A DNA stretch of 64,000 bases from positions 46,199,797 to 46,263,796 of the forward strand of contig CP136061.1 in the NCBI GenBank assembly GCA_032622095.1, read 5' to 3'. Below the pieces are notes generated by a model. It did no database searches. It was not told the origin of the DNA and saw nothing but the letters and a program-made list of their open reading frames with translations. Position 1 is the stretch's first letter. Each line of letters starts with the position of its first letter. The stretch comes from Siphonodentalium dalli (lineage: Eukaryota > Mollusca > Scaphopoda > Gadilida > Siphonodentaliidae). Shown piece after piece: positions 38,500-50,332 of the stretch. Position numbers and translations under genes: made by a program.

Positions 38500-39003
38500 T
38501 GTCCCCCCCAAAAAAACGAAAAAATATTTGGGGGACTATTAAAATAGCCTGTGTCTGTCTAGCCATCCATCCGTCGAGGCATCCGTCCGTGCGGAAAGTT
38601 TCCGGATGACAACTTTTATTTTTTATTCTATCAGATTGAAACCACATTTGTTGGTATGTGAGTTTATCAGCTCAAATGGGTTCGGTCTGCCCATTTTTGC
38701 TGGAGTTATGGCCCATTTTCTACTTAGAATATTGTCGTTTTGAGGTTTCCTTTAACTTTATTTTGTAATCGGATCTGAACCAAATCTGGTATGTCATGTT
38801 ATCAGCTTCAAATACAGGTCAATTTCGAATAAGAGTTTGTTCCAACCATATTGGCCGGATTTATGGTCCCTTTCATCTTAGAATTTGCCGATTATTTTGG
38901 TTTCCGGCTGATAACTTGAGTTTTTGTAATCTGAATGTTTTTAAATTTGGTACGTGGATTAACCACATCAAGATACATGTCAAGTTCGAATTTGGGTTTG
39001 GTC
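38500..39003 (+). mobile_element. Pearl-like element (GTCCCCCC hairpin type)
   Basis: GTCCCCCCAAAAAA ... TTTGGGGGAC hairpin (38501-38535), short (ATCC/GTCC) tract, then about three diverged units with 'ggagttatggcccattttctacttagaa'. Right end unclear. Confidence 0.65.
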
Positions 39004-39026
39004 AATAAAGAGTGTTCCTTGTCTAT

Positions 39027-39345
39027 GTAAATTGGTATAGATGGGTCACCTAACCAGGGGAATGTCATGGGATAGGCGCATCTTCTTGTGTCCCACGAAT
39101 AATGGCTGAGAATAAAGCATTATTTACTTACCTTTGACCTGAGATGACTTAAAGGGGGGGGGGGGGGGGGGGTGGTGATAAATTATATGATCAATATAGA
39201 GCATTTATTATCAAAATTGGTGGTAACCATTGTATGAATGGAAAAATATTAGCCAGAGGTTACATGTATATCACGCCTTGTTTATGCAGATCATATAAAT
39301 TGAATCAGGATAGAGGTGTTAGGTGAGTCATCTGTACCAATTTTC
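39027..39345. mobile_element. MITE with ~28-bp TIRs
   Basis: GTAAATTGGTATAGATGGGT (39027) against the complement of CATCTGTACCAATTTTC (to 39345). A poly-G run lies at 39155-39171. Family unknown. A (CCCATTA)n mini-array follows at 39568-39592. Confidence 0.6.
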
Positions 39346-39780
39346 CTACACAATGAATGCGCGATATTGCTCATACATGTATATGCCCCTTTAATTTGTT
39401 TGTGGTCAACTGCATCTATTTCATTTATCCCTGCGTTTCAATTTTCACCAACCAGATTGCAACAATTTTGGATAAAAAATTAACTATTTCATTACATTAG
39501 TTATTAGTGACCTTTTAAGACATCTCGTGTCAATGGAACCTATCTAATAAGATTCCTGAGTCAATTTACCCATTACCCATTACCCATTACCATTGTGACA
39601 AGCAAGAGATGAAGTACAACTTTAAGGCTGAATTGAAAACTAATCTGACAAAATCTCAAACATTCAAGTCTCTACCAGAGGATTCTCTAGTTGACGTGTC
39701 ATGTACATGTATAAATGAGGTTGATACAGGAGCGTCCAATAAAAGCATAAGTAAGTAAGTAACCATGTACACATTTTCAG

Positions 39781-40020
39781 ATCCGAGGGTCCAGCCGTTT
39801 CTGTATAAACAATCAGATATTGATTACCACCGGCAGATACAAGCCAATAACTAGACCCGCCTGTGACGTCAAATGTGAGAACATTAGCAATCCAGACTGC
39901 ATAATACATGATGGAATATTCAATCGCATGAATCGGAATAACTTCAGTTATGGGCGGCTTATCACAATAATCTTTTTCGGCAACGTGCTCAGTGGATTAT
40001 CGGGCATCGATAATGACTGA
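39781..40020 (+). CDS. Exon-like block open on both strands
   Basis: Plus strand: after CATTTTCAG the sequence is open for 79 codons (IRGSSRFCINNQ, RPACDVKCENISNPDC, ...LSGLSGIDND, TGA at 40018-40020). Minus strand: 40003-39664 is also open (KDYCDKPPITEVIPIHAIEY..., GGNQYLIVYTETAGPSDLK). The acceptor favours the plus reading, but neither is recognised. Confidence 0.22.
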   Translation: MRGSSRFCINNQILITTGRYKPITRPACDVKCENISNPDCIIHDGIFNRMNRNNFSYGRLITIIFFGNVLSGLSGIDND

Positions 40021-40035
40021 CACTGGTGTAATCAT

Positions 40036-40434
40036 TTAACCCTTTACCCAACAAACCGGCCAAAACCGGCCAAATAAAGCTTCAACAGCCTAAAATATAT
40101 TCGGTCTGTCTCAATAGAACCATACAAATATGGATATCATTGGAACCGGCTCCTTGACTACATTGTGATAGTTACAGTTATGCCCTGTGCCAATGCATTC
40201 TCTTATATATGCGAGTCGACCATAGGTCGCCTCGCATATATAAGAGAATGCATTGGCCTAAAAAAAATCCTTTTTTAACACTTTTTACCATTTTTTCTTA
40301 CATTCTTTAACAATTTTATAATTTTTAATATGTTACGCCAATGCATTCTCTTATATATGCGAGGCGACCTATGGTCGACTCGCATATATAAGAGAATGCA
40401 TTGGCACAGGGCCGTTCTGTTGGTAAAGGGTTAA
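40036..40434. mobile_element. piggyBac-like double-hairpin MITE, copy 2
   Basis: TTAA flanks (40036-40039, 40431-40434), CCCTTTACC terminus, hairpins at 40189-40257 and 40337-40405. Almost identical to 21151-21549, with the same 391-bp body. Confidence 0.9.
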
Positions 40435-40548
40435 GTGATTTAGATAGCTGTACAATGTACATTGTCTTGGAACCATGACTGGCTCTTGTGATGAGATAAT
40501 TACCCTGTGGTGCCATTCATTCAGCGAACGAAAGATGATGCTGATCAT

Positions 40549-40816
40549 TATTTAACCAAGCCTTGAAATAGTGTCTGTCATTTGCAGAATGAGGTCCCCA
40601 GAGGGTGAATTTAGTGATGCTACCCCACATAGCGGGCTAGCATCACCAAATTCACCCTCTGGGAACCTCATTCTGCTGAGGTGTAAGCAGAATGAGGTCC
40701 CCAGAGGGTGAATTTGGTGATGCTAGCCCACTATGCGGGGTAGCATCACTAAATTCACCCCCTGGCGACCTCATTCTGCAAATGACAGACACCCTATTTC
40801 AAGGCTTGTATTTAAC
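40549..40816. mobile_element. hAT MITE, CAGGCCT family, compact copy, TSD TATTTAAC
   Basis: CAAGCCTTGAAATAGTGTCT (40557) to CTATTTCAAGGCTTG (40808); perfect 8-bp duplication TATTTAAC. Two GAGGTCCCCAGAGGG palindromes lie back to back with the family interior deleted. Confidence 0.9.
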
Positions 40817-41018
40817 CCTTTCTATACTGAATCGATTCTCCCACCAAGTTAAAAAAAAGTGTACATCGGAATGGTCTATTATTGATTTGGAGGGATATAC
40901 AGGTATGCCTAATAAAAACAGATAATAAAAGTGCAGAAGGAGACCTATTTACGGTGGTGTCCATTCCAGAGATTTAACCATGGATTTTTGTCGCTAATAT
41001 CCTCAATAATTTTAAAAA

Positions 41019-41171
41019 ATGGTCAACTCAGCCAAAATATGCCCCAGTGTATGTTGTAAACGGCATACAATTTTCTTTCGTTTGATACATAACTTGACGG
41101 AGACAATTGACGGCGAAGACGACATATCGTACGGTGAATTCCGCAAGTTCGTAATTTATACTCCTGTATAA
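41019..41171 (+). CDS. Small 50-codon ORF
   Basis: ATG in a favourable context (aaaATGg); reads MVNSAKICPSVCCKRHTIFF then TIDGEDDISYGEFRKFV, superficially like one EF-hand loop but lacking the first acidic ligand. Upstream of the GCTTAAG repeat block. Probably chance or an element relic. Confidence 0.15.
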   Translation: MVNSAKICPSVCCKRHTIFFRLIHNLTETIDGEDDISYGEFRKFVIYTPV

Positions 41172-41359
41172 TCACTACCGGTACTTTCATGACAGGGAAA
41201 CTGACGACGGCTTTTTGTCGGTATGTATACGTTTCGCTAGTGTTCGCTATATGATATCTCGACTTACCTTCTTTTGATACGCATCAAAAGGAAATGTCAT
41301 GGCCAATAAGACACATTTAAATATATTGTGACTGAGATGAATGATTTTGAGAATTTTAT

Positions 41360-42240
41360 GAGGAGGCCCTATATATATGATAAATGGTGTACGTGTTTTT
41401 CCCAAAATCGAACTTGTGAACCTTAAGTGTCACTGGTAATTAAATAATTTAGCTTAAGTGCAATAAGGAATTTCTAATTGCGATATCTAATTGAGCTTAA
41501 GCGCAATAAGGAATTTCTAATTGCGATATCTAATTGAGCTTAAGTGCAATAAGGAATTTCTAATTGCGATATCTAATTGAGCTTAAGCAATTAATTTTAT
41601 GAGGTAGGCCCTATATATATGATAAATGGTGTACGTGTTTTCCCAAAATCGAACTTGTGAACCTTAAGTGTCACTGGTAATTAAATAATTTAGCTTTTTT
41701 AAAAGTGCAATAAGGAATTTCTAATTGCGATATCTAATTGAGCTTAAGCGCAATACAGAATTTCTAATTGCGATATCTAATTGAGCTTAAGTGCAATAAG
41801 GAATTTCTAATTGCGATATCTAATTGAGCTTAAGCTTAAACTTAATCCATGGTTAAATCCTGAACTAAATATCTTAAGTGCAATAAGGAATATTCTTATT
41901 GCAATAAGAGCTAATTGCACTAAAGTGCAAGCAAAATCTTCCTAATTGTGCTGAAGCGCAATTAGCCACATTACATAAACTCCCTGTAATTCAAAAGGTG
42001 TAGTCCATAGTATGATGGGTGGAGTTTATTGGTGACTGTCCACATGTAGCCCGTAGGCCTATTCAGATTCTACTATTTGCAGAGGGGTGATCTCATGAGG
42101 GAGATATTAATTATGCTTAAGCACAATAAGGATGTAATTGCGCTTAAGCTCGATAAGGAATCACTAATTGCGCTTAAGCACGCACAATAAGGAATCTCTA
42201 ATTAGAGATTCCTTATGGCGCTTAAGCTCAATTATTTATT
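41360..42240. repeat. GCTTAAG tandem repeat block
   Basis: 43-bp units (GCTTAAGTGCAATAAGGAAT..., with ATTGCGATATCTAATTGA) at about 41450-41590 and 41703-41835, and a 95-bp unit ('ggccctatatatatgataaatggtgtacgtg') at 41364 and 41608. GCTTAAGC-type palindromes continue to 42235. A relative lies at 5130-5215 and shares the edge 'aataaatgt...ggc(c/t)tccccata'-like sequence. Confidence 0.8.
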
Positions 42241-42559
42241 AAATGTCAGTTTGGCTTCCCATAGCAGCACATATCTCATTTAATAATAATAGGCCGAGGC
42301 TATTCTGCCGTTAGCGGCTTAATATAGACTTTCCCATTTTAATAACAAGTTTGGAAATCTAAGATCAGATCGACTTTGGTCGCACCTAGGTGTGCCACGA
42401 ATGGATTATGACAAAAACGTGATCCCTCGATCATCAATTATAATAGAAGCAGAAAGCTGGCATGGGGAGAGTTAATGTATTCTATAAATAGATCGGTGCT
42501 ACACCTTGCGAACAGGGAATTTCCCTGTTGATTGGATGAATAGTGTTTAACGTCATAAA

Positions 42560-42589
42560 ATGGCAGCCACCACGAGATTTTTTCCGAAG
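42560..42589 (+). CDS. Possible first coding exon
   Basis: ATGGCAGCCACCACGAGATT... (MAATTRFFPK) ends at AAG|GTAACA. Just upstream are ATTGG (42531-42535) and a CRE-like ACGTCATA (42550-42557), as in a small promoter. No following exon was matched. 42241-42559 and 42590-43190 are otherwise featureless. Confidence 0.2.
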
Positions 42590-43194
42590 GTAACATTGGT
42601 TTCGACAGTTATTAAAATCGTAAACTTAACCGCTAAAGATGTATCCTAGATAATCAGACAATAGCAAACCTCTTGAACACATAACCAAGTAACATAAATG
42701 GTCACTTTGAAATAAATCGTTCATACACAAACCAACTAAAACCTCAAATAGATTAGACCAAGTCAAGTTTGCTTCCACAAACATTGCCGTAGTGTTGATT
42801 TGGGAATTACCTTGTTTGGAAATGCGGAAGTTTCAAATTTTCAATCATCAATAGATAATCAAAAACTAATTGTGTATTGAAAAAGAAAATTCTGATATTG
42901 ATTGACGCAGCGCATTTCATTTCAGGTATTTTTTTTCAGAAACTTCCCACTTGTTGAGTTGTATTTCAATCAATTCCAAAACAAGCTCGAGCTTGAATTG
43001 CATGAATGCCATGATTCAGTTCAGCATTTCCATTTTCCACTGACTCAGTGACTGTTCACTGTAATGTTTTACTTCAGAGTCAGAGGGCTCAAATCAATAC
43101 AATAGTTATAACCTGACCTGTCTAAAACCAATTGCTGACTGAATATTGGGATAGATGCACATATTCTAAAAATAAGTGTCCTCGACCGCGTTGA

Positions 43195-43865
43195 AAAAGG
43201 ACCACCACCATGGTTGGAAACGGGCCAGCTCGTCCCAGGGTCCACTCGGTCCAATCGACATGGGCCAGCTCGTCCCGGTCCAAGGGATTTCTCTCTCTCT
43301 CTCTCTAAGCCAAAGTGTTGTCAGTAGGTATATTGGATAGTTGTATTTGGACTGTGATTTTGGTAACAACGAGGAAAACCACCTGTGGTAAGTTCTTCTG
43401 TCGTGTGTATGACTATGAGCAATGGAATAGAATAGAAAACAAGTTCTGAAGCCACCTCACCCTCTGATCGAGGTGTGATGAACTGTGATTAGCCGACTGG
43501 TTACTGTGTAAACAACCCGCTTATATTGTTTTGATAGGAGGGGACAATAATGGCTTCTAAAAGTTTCCCCAAATTAACCCTGGGACAGTAAGATGAACTC
43601 ATGGAGAATCAGATAAATTTATTCAGAATGTGAAAACAGTATACAATATTGTTATTCACAAATTTGCTGGTTTCTTGTTCAAACTGACTAATGTGATTAA
43701 TCTTTGTAAACAAACATGCCTGAAATATATCATAATCTTAACTCAAGAAAATATCCACAAATTTAATTCCTTGCCCACTCTGCCACAAAAGCCGGGCCAG
43801 CTCGTCCCAAAAACTGTCTGGACCGAGTGGGCCCTGGCACGAGCTGGCTCTGATCCCCATGGTTC
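43195..43865. mobile_element. Inverted repeat with GGGCCAGCTCGTCCC ends
   Basis: GGGCCAGCTCGTCCCAGGGT (43216) with GTCCACTCGGTCC pairs with GGACCGAGTGGGCCCTGGCA (43830) and CGAGCTGGC; CATGGTT occurs at both edges. A (CT)n run lies at 43290-43305. Probably a small DNA element of unknown type. Confidence 0.5.
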
Positions 43866-43880
43866 TACATTTTGTGTTTA

Positions 43881-44141
43881 TCAATGTTGTCCTAACGTTG
43901 CTTCAAGGTTGGTTGTAATGTTCTTCAGCACAGTGAAAATATTCATCAATGGAAGATAATGCGGTGACAATTCAGGGCTTATAATTCGACGCGAATCGAT
44001 TCGCATAAATATTCGCGCAACAAAAATAATGAGAATCCAAATGGATAGGCGCTGTATATGCACCTCTATATCGATATTCACAGTACAAGTCAGGATGAAC
44101 ACTGGAATTAACACGATAAAACGAACGGGATTCTTTGACAT
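43881..44141 (-). CDS. 86-codon ORF with hydrophobic N-terminus
   Basis: MSKNPVRFIVLIPVFILTCT followed by a second hydrophobic stretch IWILIIFVARIFM. It could encode two membrane segments, but has no recognised family. Probably chance; the neighbourhood is not otherwise coding. Confidence 0.15.
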   Translation of the reverse strand: MSKNPVRFIVLIPVFILTCTVNIDIEVHIQRLSIWILIIFVARIFMRIDSRRIISPELSPHYLPLMNIFTVLKNITTNLEATLGQH

Positions 44142-44267
44142 TTGAACTCACTAGAATTTGTGTACTATATTCTCATAAAAAAATGTATATGTATTGTATA
44201 ATATTTTGTATACAAAGAAACAAAACTAATAAAATCCTCAATTGTTGATGTACCGTTATCTACTTAC

Positions 44268-44292
44268 TATCTTTGATGTCATTGCCAGCCAT
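44268..44292 (-). CDS. Possible first coding exon, minus strand
   Basis: ATGGCTGGCAATGACATCAA... (MAGNDIKD) ends at A|GTAAGT, an ideal donor. No acceptor exon was matched downstream on the minus strand. Another start-like block, 44843-44754 (MEAGDKGNITIAAECRQALS), follows a TCTAG acceptor and is equally orphan. Confidence 0.2.
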
Positions 44293-45246
44293 TTAATGCA
44301 CCAGGATTCAATCGACGATGTACATTGTCAGTGTATATATATTTGATCCCATTAGAATTGCAATAAAATTTACAAATGATTGCTAGTTTATCTAAATAGT
44401 AATATATATTTCTCAATTGCTTATTTTCGTAACAGAAGATATTTTAAAATGCAGCATTTATTAATTTGATTCCATGGTAAACCTCAAACGAACACCTGCT
44501 TCTCGGAATGGTTAGCTTTCTAAGTAGGTTAATCTATAAATAGGCTAGTGATGAGCTGATTATCAAAAAGAGCCTTGTGCCAATTGCCGATTATTTGAGA
44601 TCACAATTGCCGATTCCGATTATTGTAATATAAATTATACCAGAATATTTTATATGTGTTATATAATACTTAGATTTGGAAGCACCAACAGCAGTAATAT
44701 ACCAGTATACATAAGTATATGTTTGGGTAAGTATAAAGCTAGGTATGGGTGGACTAGCGAACAAATACAGGCACATGTCCTGTAGAGAGGGCCTGTCGGC
44801 ACTCTGCAGCAATTGTTATATTTCCCTTGTCTCCGGCTTCCATCTAGAGTTACCTTTCTTAGATGTCTTACAATACATAGAGTAAACACAAATGGTGGTT
44901 CAGTGTCGATGTATTATATCGATGTAAAAGATTAATTACAGATAGTAAATCAATTTTTTTTTAATATCTGACTATTTATAAATGCTAGTACAGTTTTTAT
45001 TCCTGCGTCCTGACAACTAATACACATGTTATATTACATGCATGCTCAATTTAATAGATCAAATAGTGCAGTCAACTAGGTAATTAAGTGTCAGGTGACA
45101 TGTACTTTCGGTTTCTTCCTGTATTACACTGTCACTGTGTATATATAGATAGCTTTGTTGTAGTTTGAATTATGGTAAGGTACTATTATTATTTATGATT
45201 TAGACCAGGAATTCTTTTGGTAGACTTGTAGAAATGTCTACCTAGC

Positions 45247-46621
45247 TCATGTACTAGAGATGGGCGGTATTGAAATTTCAATCACGGTATCGGTAAATTT
45301 TCGTCCATTTATCTCAGTTTCGGTACGGTAATCGGTCTTGTTATTAAATTATAAGACCAAAGCAGATATTCCTGGTAAATTATTGTAATTCAAGTTTTTA
45401 GCTGAACAATATACATGTATATATGACCACGGTCCAAGGATTTACTACATTTGTAACAATAGCAAAATTAGGCGACAAAATGGCCTACGCAATTAAGTAC
45501 TATTCACACATCCATTTGATGATTTACACACATGTCGTCGCACTGATTTGAACTGAATAAGAGCATGACTGCAATATTTTTTCATGTCAATTTGATTTTC
45601 GTAACATTTCCATGAGTGAATAGAATTGTGAGTAGTAATCAGTGATCACAATTCACAAATTTATGAACGGTCGCGCGATGTCATGAAAATCGGCAAACCA
45701 TGGAAATTTCCAAACTGCAGATGCCCAAACCCGCGGGTGGTTCATATTCTCCTCCTTGCAGTGTGATATACCATTCATGTATACAATTTACAATGTAAGA
45801 GTCCCTCTTATTTATAGCAGGCAAGATATTGGTTGCACATGGTGCCCAAGTGTTAATTTAAAGCTATCACGTGATCTTTTTTGGTCAGATATAGGCACAT
45901 ACATGTATGTATAATAAACCGGTAAGTATTACTATATGTTTAATAAAGTAAATTATCGTATATGATATAAACATATTTATGTCGACAACTTTCCAAGAAG
46001 ATGTGCTATTTGCAATTGACAAGATCAGGTTGTATTAAAAAATCTGCAATGAGTAAATCAAGTCGCTATTGCATCACCGTCTAATTATAAAGTAACCTGT
46101 GGGGTTTTCAATTTGTTGTGCACGGGGACCCCCCATAACACGTGCTTCGATTCCACATGCTTCAATCCAACTTGGGACATGGATTATAGACTTGCGGCCT
46201 GTACCGAGTTGCCCACGCATTTTCCAGTTGACACATAACACTCCAGTTATGAGTAGTCAAACGTCATGATGTTACTTACTAGTACATTGTCATTAATATG
46301 TCGTAAAGATCAAAGATGCCCTCGGGCAGCTGCGCCCTTGATGTAACAACATTATAATAGACTAATACATGTAGTACCGACTTGTTACATTGAGTTATCA
46401 TAATTATCCGATTCTCGTTGCTTACGGTTGACCGGTCATAAAATTCATGCATATCACGGCCGTGGTGACAAGGTCACGCTTATTTGTTGTTGGCAACACG
46501 TGAATAATTTCATTACCGAAAATACAGTATTTTTAGTTTTTGTTCGGTACGGTAAATCGGTATTACGCCGATACCGATACCGCACGGTAAATACCGAGTA
46601 CCGCTCATCTCTATCATGTAC
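45247..46621. mobile_element. hAT non-autonomous element, TAGAGATGGGCGGTA family, copy 1
   Basis: TAGAGATGGGCGGTATTGAA (45255) to TACCGCTCATCTCTA (46613); perfect 8-bp duplication TCATGTAC. 1,359 bp. Subterminal GGTATCGG words repeat. No intact ORF. Confidence 0.9.
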
Positions 46622-46723
46622 GCATAATGTCAAATTTAAAAATCTATTATAAATAGCAATATTCTGCTAGATTTCGAAATAAACCTGTTAGAATTAGTCA
46701 CAAGCAAAAATTATGTTATCTAT

Positions 46724-48021
46724 CAGGGTTTCCGCCAGGCCGGCTGCGGGTCCGCCGCCCGGACCCATTCCCCTTGCCGGCCTTTGCCATGAAATCCTGC
46801 ACATACACAAATAAATGACGTTATTAAAAACTTATTCAGTCTTGTCTGTCTCGGCAGGCTATATATACCGGTATGATATCTAATCCTATTTTCATTAATA
46901 ATGACCAAATGGAATCGACACATTCCATCTTCAGAAAAAAAAATAACAGCATGAACAAACCATAAATAGTGACACCCCACAAATAGTTCCACTGGATTCC
47001 CCAACGTGATTGGTGGGGAATTCCCTATCAAGGGAGATATCATTGGTTCAATTTACTTCAGAGTATGGGAACGTGGATCATAAAAAATGCCTCATTTATT
47101 ATCTTGACGTGAATATTGACGTTTGGACTAATTTATTCATCATTATTCCAACTTGTATAAAACATGTGTATAATTTGAGGCATGAGGAAACACACAAATA
47201 TCGTATCATTTATAGTAATGTAAAATTGCGACTTGGCTTACCGGTACTGTTGTTTTGGGGCAATGGTTCGTTAATTTAGTGGTTGCCTCATTGTCGCGAA
47301 CTGAAGCATGAAAATGCTTGGGCTAATGGCGATCATCATAAAAGAATCTTTGTGCAACATACACAAGTTCGCGGCTTCGCGTCAATGCCCCATTCAGAGT
47401 AAGAGTTTGTCTAATGCTCGTTCCCGGGATGGCTTAGATAATCATTCCGATGTGACGTCATCTAGTAGAAGTTTGCAGACACGTGCAGTTAACTGTGTCA
47501 CAATAATAGAGATAATCAAAGCTATTTACCGCAGTCATTGAATATCATGCACATGTCCACGATTATTAGTCAGGTCAAGGACGCCCAATGTTTTGCTGGT
47601 CTTTTGCAGTTGAATTATCAGATACTAATACATATAATTTGATATAAATGTGTGAGACAGGGAATAAAATAAAGACACACAGACAGAGTGAGAATGGGTT
47701 TGTTTATTTCTTTTTTTTAATATCGGATTTATCATCTTTTTAGATTTAGTATGCGCCGGCATTTTGTCTTGTTGCTTACCTGTGATCGCTGTTTGTTTAT
47801 CAAAATCCTGATGAAAAATGCCCCTCATCACATACCGATCCATAAGTCGCAGGAAGTTTTTAATAAGGGAAATTGGGTTAGAGAGTTGCGACTTATACAT
47901 CGGCCGGTACGGTAAATGGTAAAATTACAGATAAATCGGTCTTCATATATATAATTATTTACTGGGTTTTCCCCCATAGCAGCTACCGGACCCATTCCCC
48001 CGACCCCTAGCGGAAACCCTG
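46724..48021. mobile_element. hAT-like element with CAGGGTTTCCGC ends
   Basis: CAGGGTTTCCGCCAGGCCGG (46724) to CCTAGCGGAAACCCTG (48021). Flanks TTATCTAT and TTATAATC match only in part, so the duplication is imperfect. 1.3 kb; its three ORFs of 77-106 codons are unrecognised. Confidence 0.65.
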
Positions 48022-48597
48022 TTATAATCTATGCTGTATTAATTAATAGCTATGGTAAACAAATACAAGACAATAAAATTCCATGTGTGACCTCCCTTTA
48101 AACTTTGAGAAGCTGTGTACATATCAAACTGATAATTTATATGAATAAACTTATGTTAATTGACATTGCAGCTTGCCGATTAACAAGAAGTAACATTTCA
48201 CCGCTTATTCAAACTTAATGGTATATTATTCTCATTATTATATTCCTGACTTCAAAATTATTAATTAACTTGTATAATATTGATGAAACTTTCTTTTCTT
48301 GCTATCACATAGCATCATCCATATGAAAGTTCATTTATTACATGTACATGTTGGTGAATCCCTTGCTGAATTCTGTTGTACACTAATTAAATTTAAACCA
48401 ATGTTGTAAATGTGAAATGTCCAGAATGTTTACCACTTCCTCACAGAAATGATTTGAAATAAATTTTATTACACACCCATCCAGACCATCAATGCAAATT
48501 ATGTGTATTTCAGTCGATGACATTGTTGTGGATGTGTACTAAATGCAGAACATTGTTGTGGATGTGTACTAAATACAGAACCGCACAAGACTGAAAC
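48022..48597. other. Unassigned, with a possible terminal exon edge
   Basis: GACATTGCAG at 48163-48172 is followed by LPINKK and TAA, an isolated acceptor-stop pair. A 27-28 bp tandem duplication (ACATTGTTGTGGATGTGTAC) lies at 48520-48575. Confidence 0.3.
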
Positions 48598-49646
48598 AAG
48601 TGAATAGAGATGGGCGGTATTAAAATTTCAATCACGGTATCGGTATTGATAAATTTTCGTTGATTTACCTCTGTAACGGTATGGTAATCGGTATTGGCTC
48701 TTAATTATAAGACCAGATTAGAGATTCCCGGTAAATTTCGGTAATCCAAGTTTATAACTGAACAGTATTGCCCACGGTCCACGGATTTACTACATTCGTG
48801 ACTACAGCTAAATTAGGCAACAAATTAAGTGATATTCACACATCTCTTTGATGATTTACATGCACGCCGATACACAGCTTTTGAAAAGAATGAGAGAATA
48901 ATCAATGCATGACTGCAATATATATACATGTCAATTTCGTCACGTAACATTTTCGTTAGTGAATAAAATTGTGAGTTGTAATCAGTGATCACAATTCACA
49001 AATCGCAATAAATAGTCCCAACGGCGAAATAAATCTGCCATGCAAAACAGCATTATGAATTTGAGCAAAACAAATTGTATAAAAGAATTCTTAAATCATT
49101 TGATGGATCTGTTCTATTTTTAGAAAGTGAGAGTAGATTTCAGGGAAATTCAGACCCTGTACTCCCATGGATTTTGGGCACATGCGACACGCAAACTTTG
49201 TGCCAATCGACATTATTTGCTACACTGTACATCATAACTGATTATTGAGTTAATGTTTTTAACATGATTACTTTCTCTGCGAGATTCCCTGTCATGCTCG
49301 AGCAAATTAGCCACTGCTCCATCTTTAACTATTCAAAAGCCATGTGTAATTAGAGTTGAACATATTTAGGTTCGTAAAATCTTCGCGGTGGGAAAAATCG
49401 CTTATGCCAGTTCAAAGTTACGCAATTGCATGATGCCGATGATGATCAATTAATAGAAAGGTACCGACATAGCATGCTATAAATATATCCTACGCAATTA
49501 GGGAGTGTTTACTGATAAACTTTTCTCAATACAAAGACACACAAATTGGCAACATATGAATAATATGAGTACCGAAAATTCGTTAGTATTACGCTGATAC
49601 CGATACCGCACGGTAAATACTGAGTACCACCCATCTCTAAGTGAAC
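48598..49646. mobile_element. hAT non-autonomous element, TAGAGATGGGCGGTA family, copy 2
   Basis: AGAGATGGGCGGTATTAAAA (48606) to ACCACCCATCTCT (49638), flanks AAGTGAAT and AAGTGAAC (7 of 8). About 1.0 kb; interior homologous to copy 1 ('cacggtccacggatttactacatt'). Confidence 0.85.
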
Positions 49647-49985
49647 GTTATTACACACTCATTTGTTATGTTGTAAGTCACAACTCCAGACATCTTAGGC
49701 TATTGAGTTGTGCTACAACAAATGTGTGCAATAACATACCTCCATCAATGTGTGATTTTGTAAATATATTTTCCTATTGTGTATACCTAATGCTATATTA
49801 TGGAATATTATGATTCCCTACTCTTTTGAGTCTTTTCATTGAATTGAACTAATCAACCAAAACCTCTTGTAATAGTCAGATACATAACTGTTCCTATCTT
49901 CTATTACATGATGTATAGGGCAATTTCCATGCATGACTGACATTACAACATGGAAATTTTAGTGTTTTACTTGCTCATAATCCAG

Positions 49986-50051
49986 GATCAAACAGCCATT
50001 CAGAAGAGACAACAAACATTCATTGAAGTAATTGAGAGGGCTGCAAAATAA
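49986..50051 (+). CDS. Possible terminal coding exon
   Basis: After ATAATCCAG, 21 codons DQTAIQKRQQTFIEVIERAA-K and TAA at 50049-50051. Helical, charged, protein-like; not recognised and not linked to another exon. Confidence 0.2.
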   Translation, partial: DQTAIQKRQQTFIEVIERAAK

Positions 50052-50332
50052 GACCATAAGTATTTTGGTACATTCCATATTTACCAAATTACATAACAAA
50101 ATGACTTTGTTACTGATGTTACACAAAAATTACATGAATTTTGACCACTTATGTTCATGTCTGATTTTCCAACAATTGAAATATCTAATAGACTAATAGT
50201 GATGGATCATATTTTCTCATGTTGGCAATTGATTTTTCTTCATTTAGACATAATTGTAGTTTCTGAAGAGCAAATTAGAGTAGTTGACCAAAATTTTGTT
50301 TCTGTGACTGACCTTACCGTGACTGTCGTTAC

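Noticed and set aside
39751-39780. A 30-nt GTAAGT...TTTCAG mini-intron
   Set aside because: Too short for normal splicing, and the upstream side is not coding.
41019-41171. EF-hand or THAP protein
   Set aside because: Only one partial motif; the first calcium ligand and the THAP C-x2-H pair are absent.
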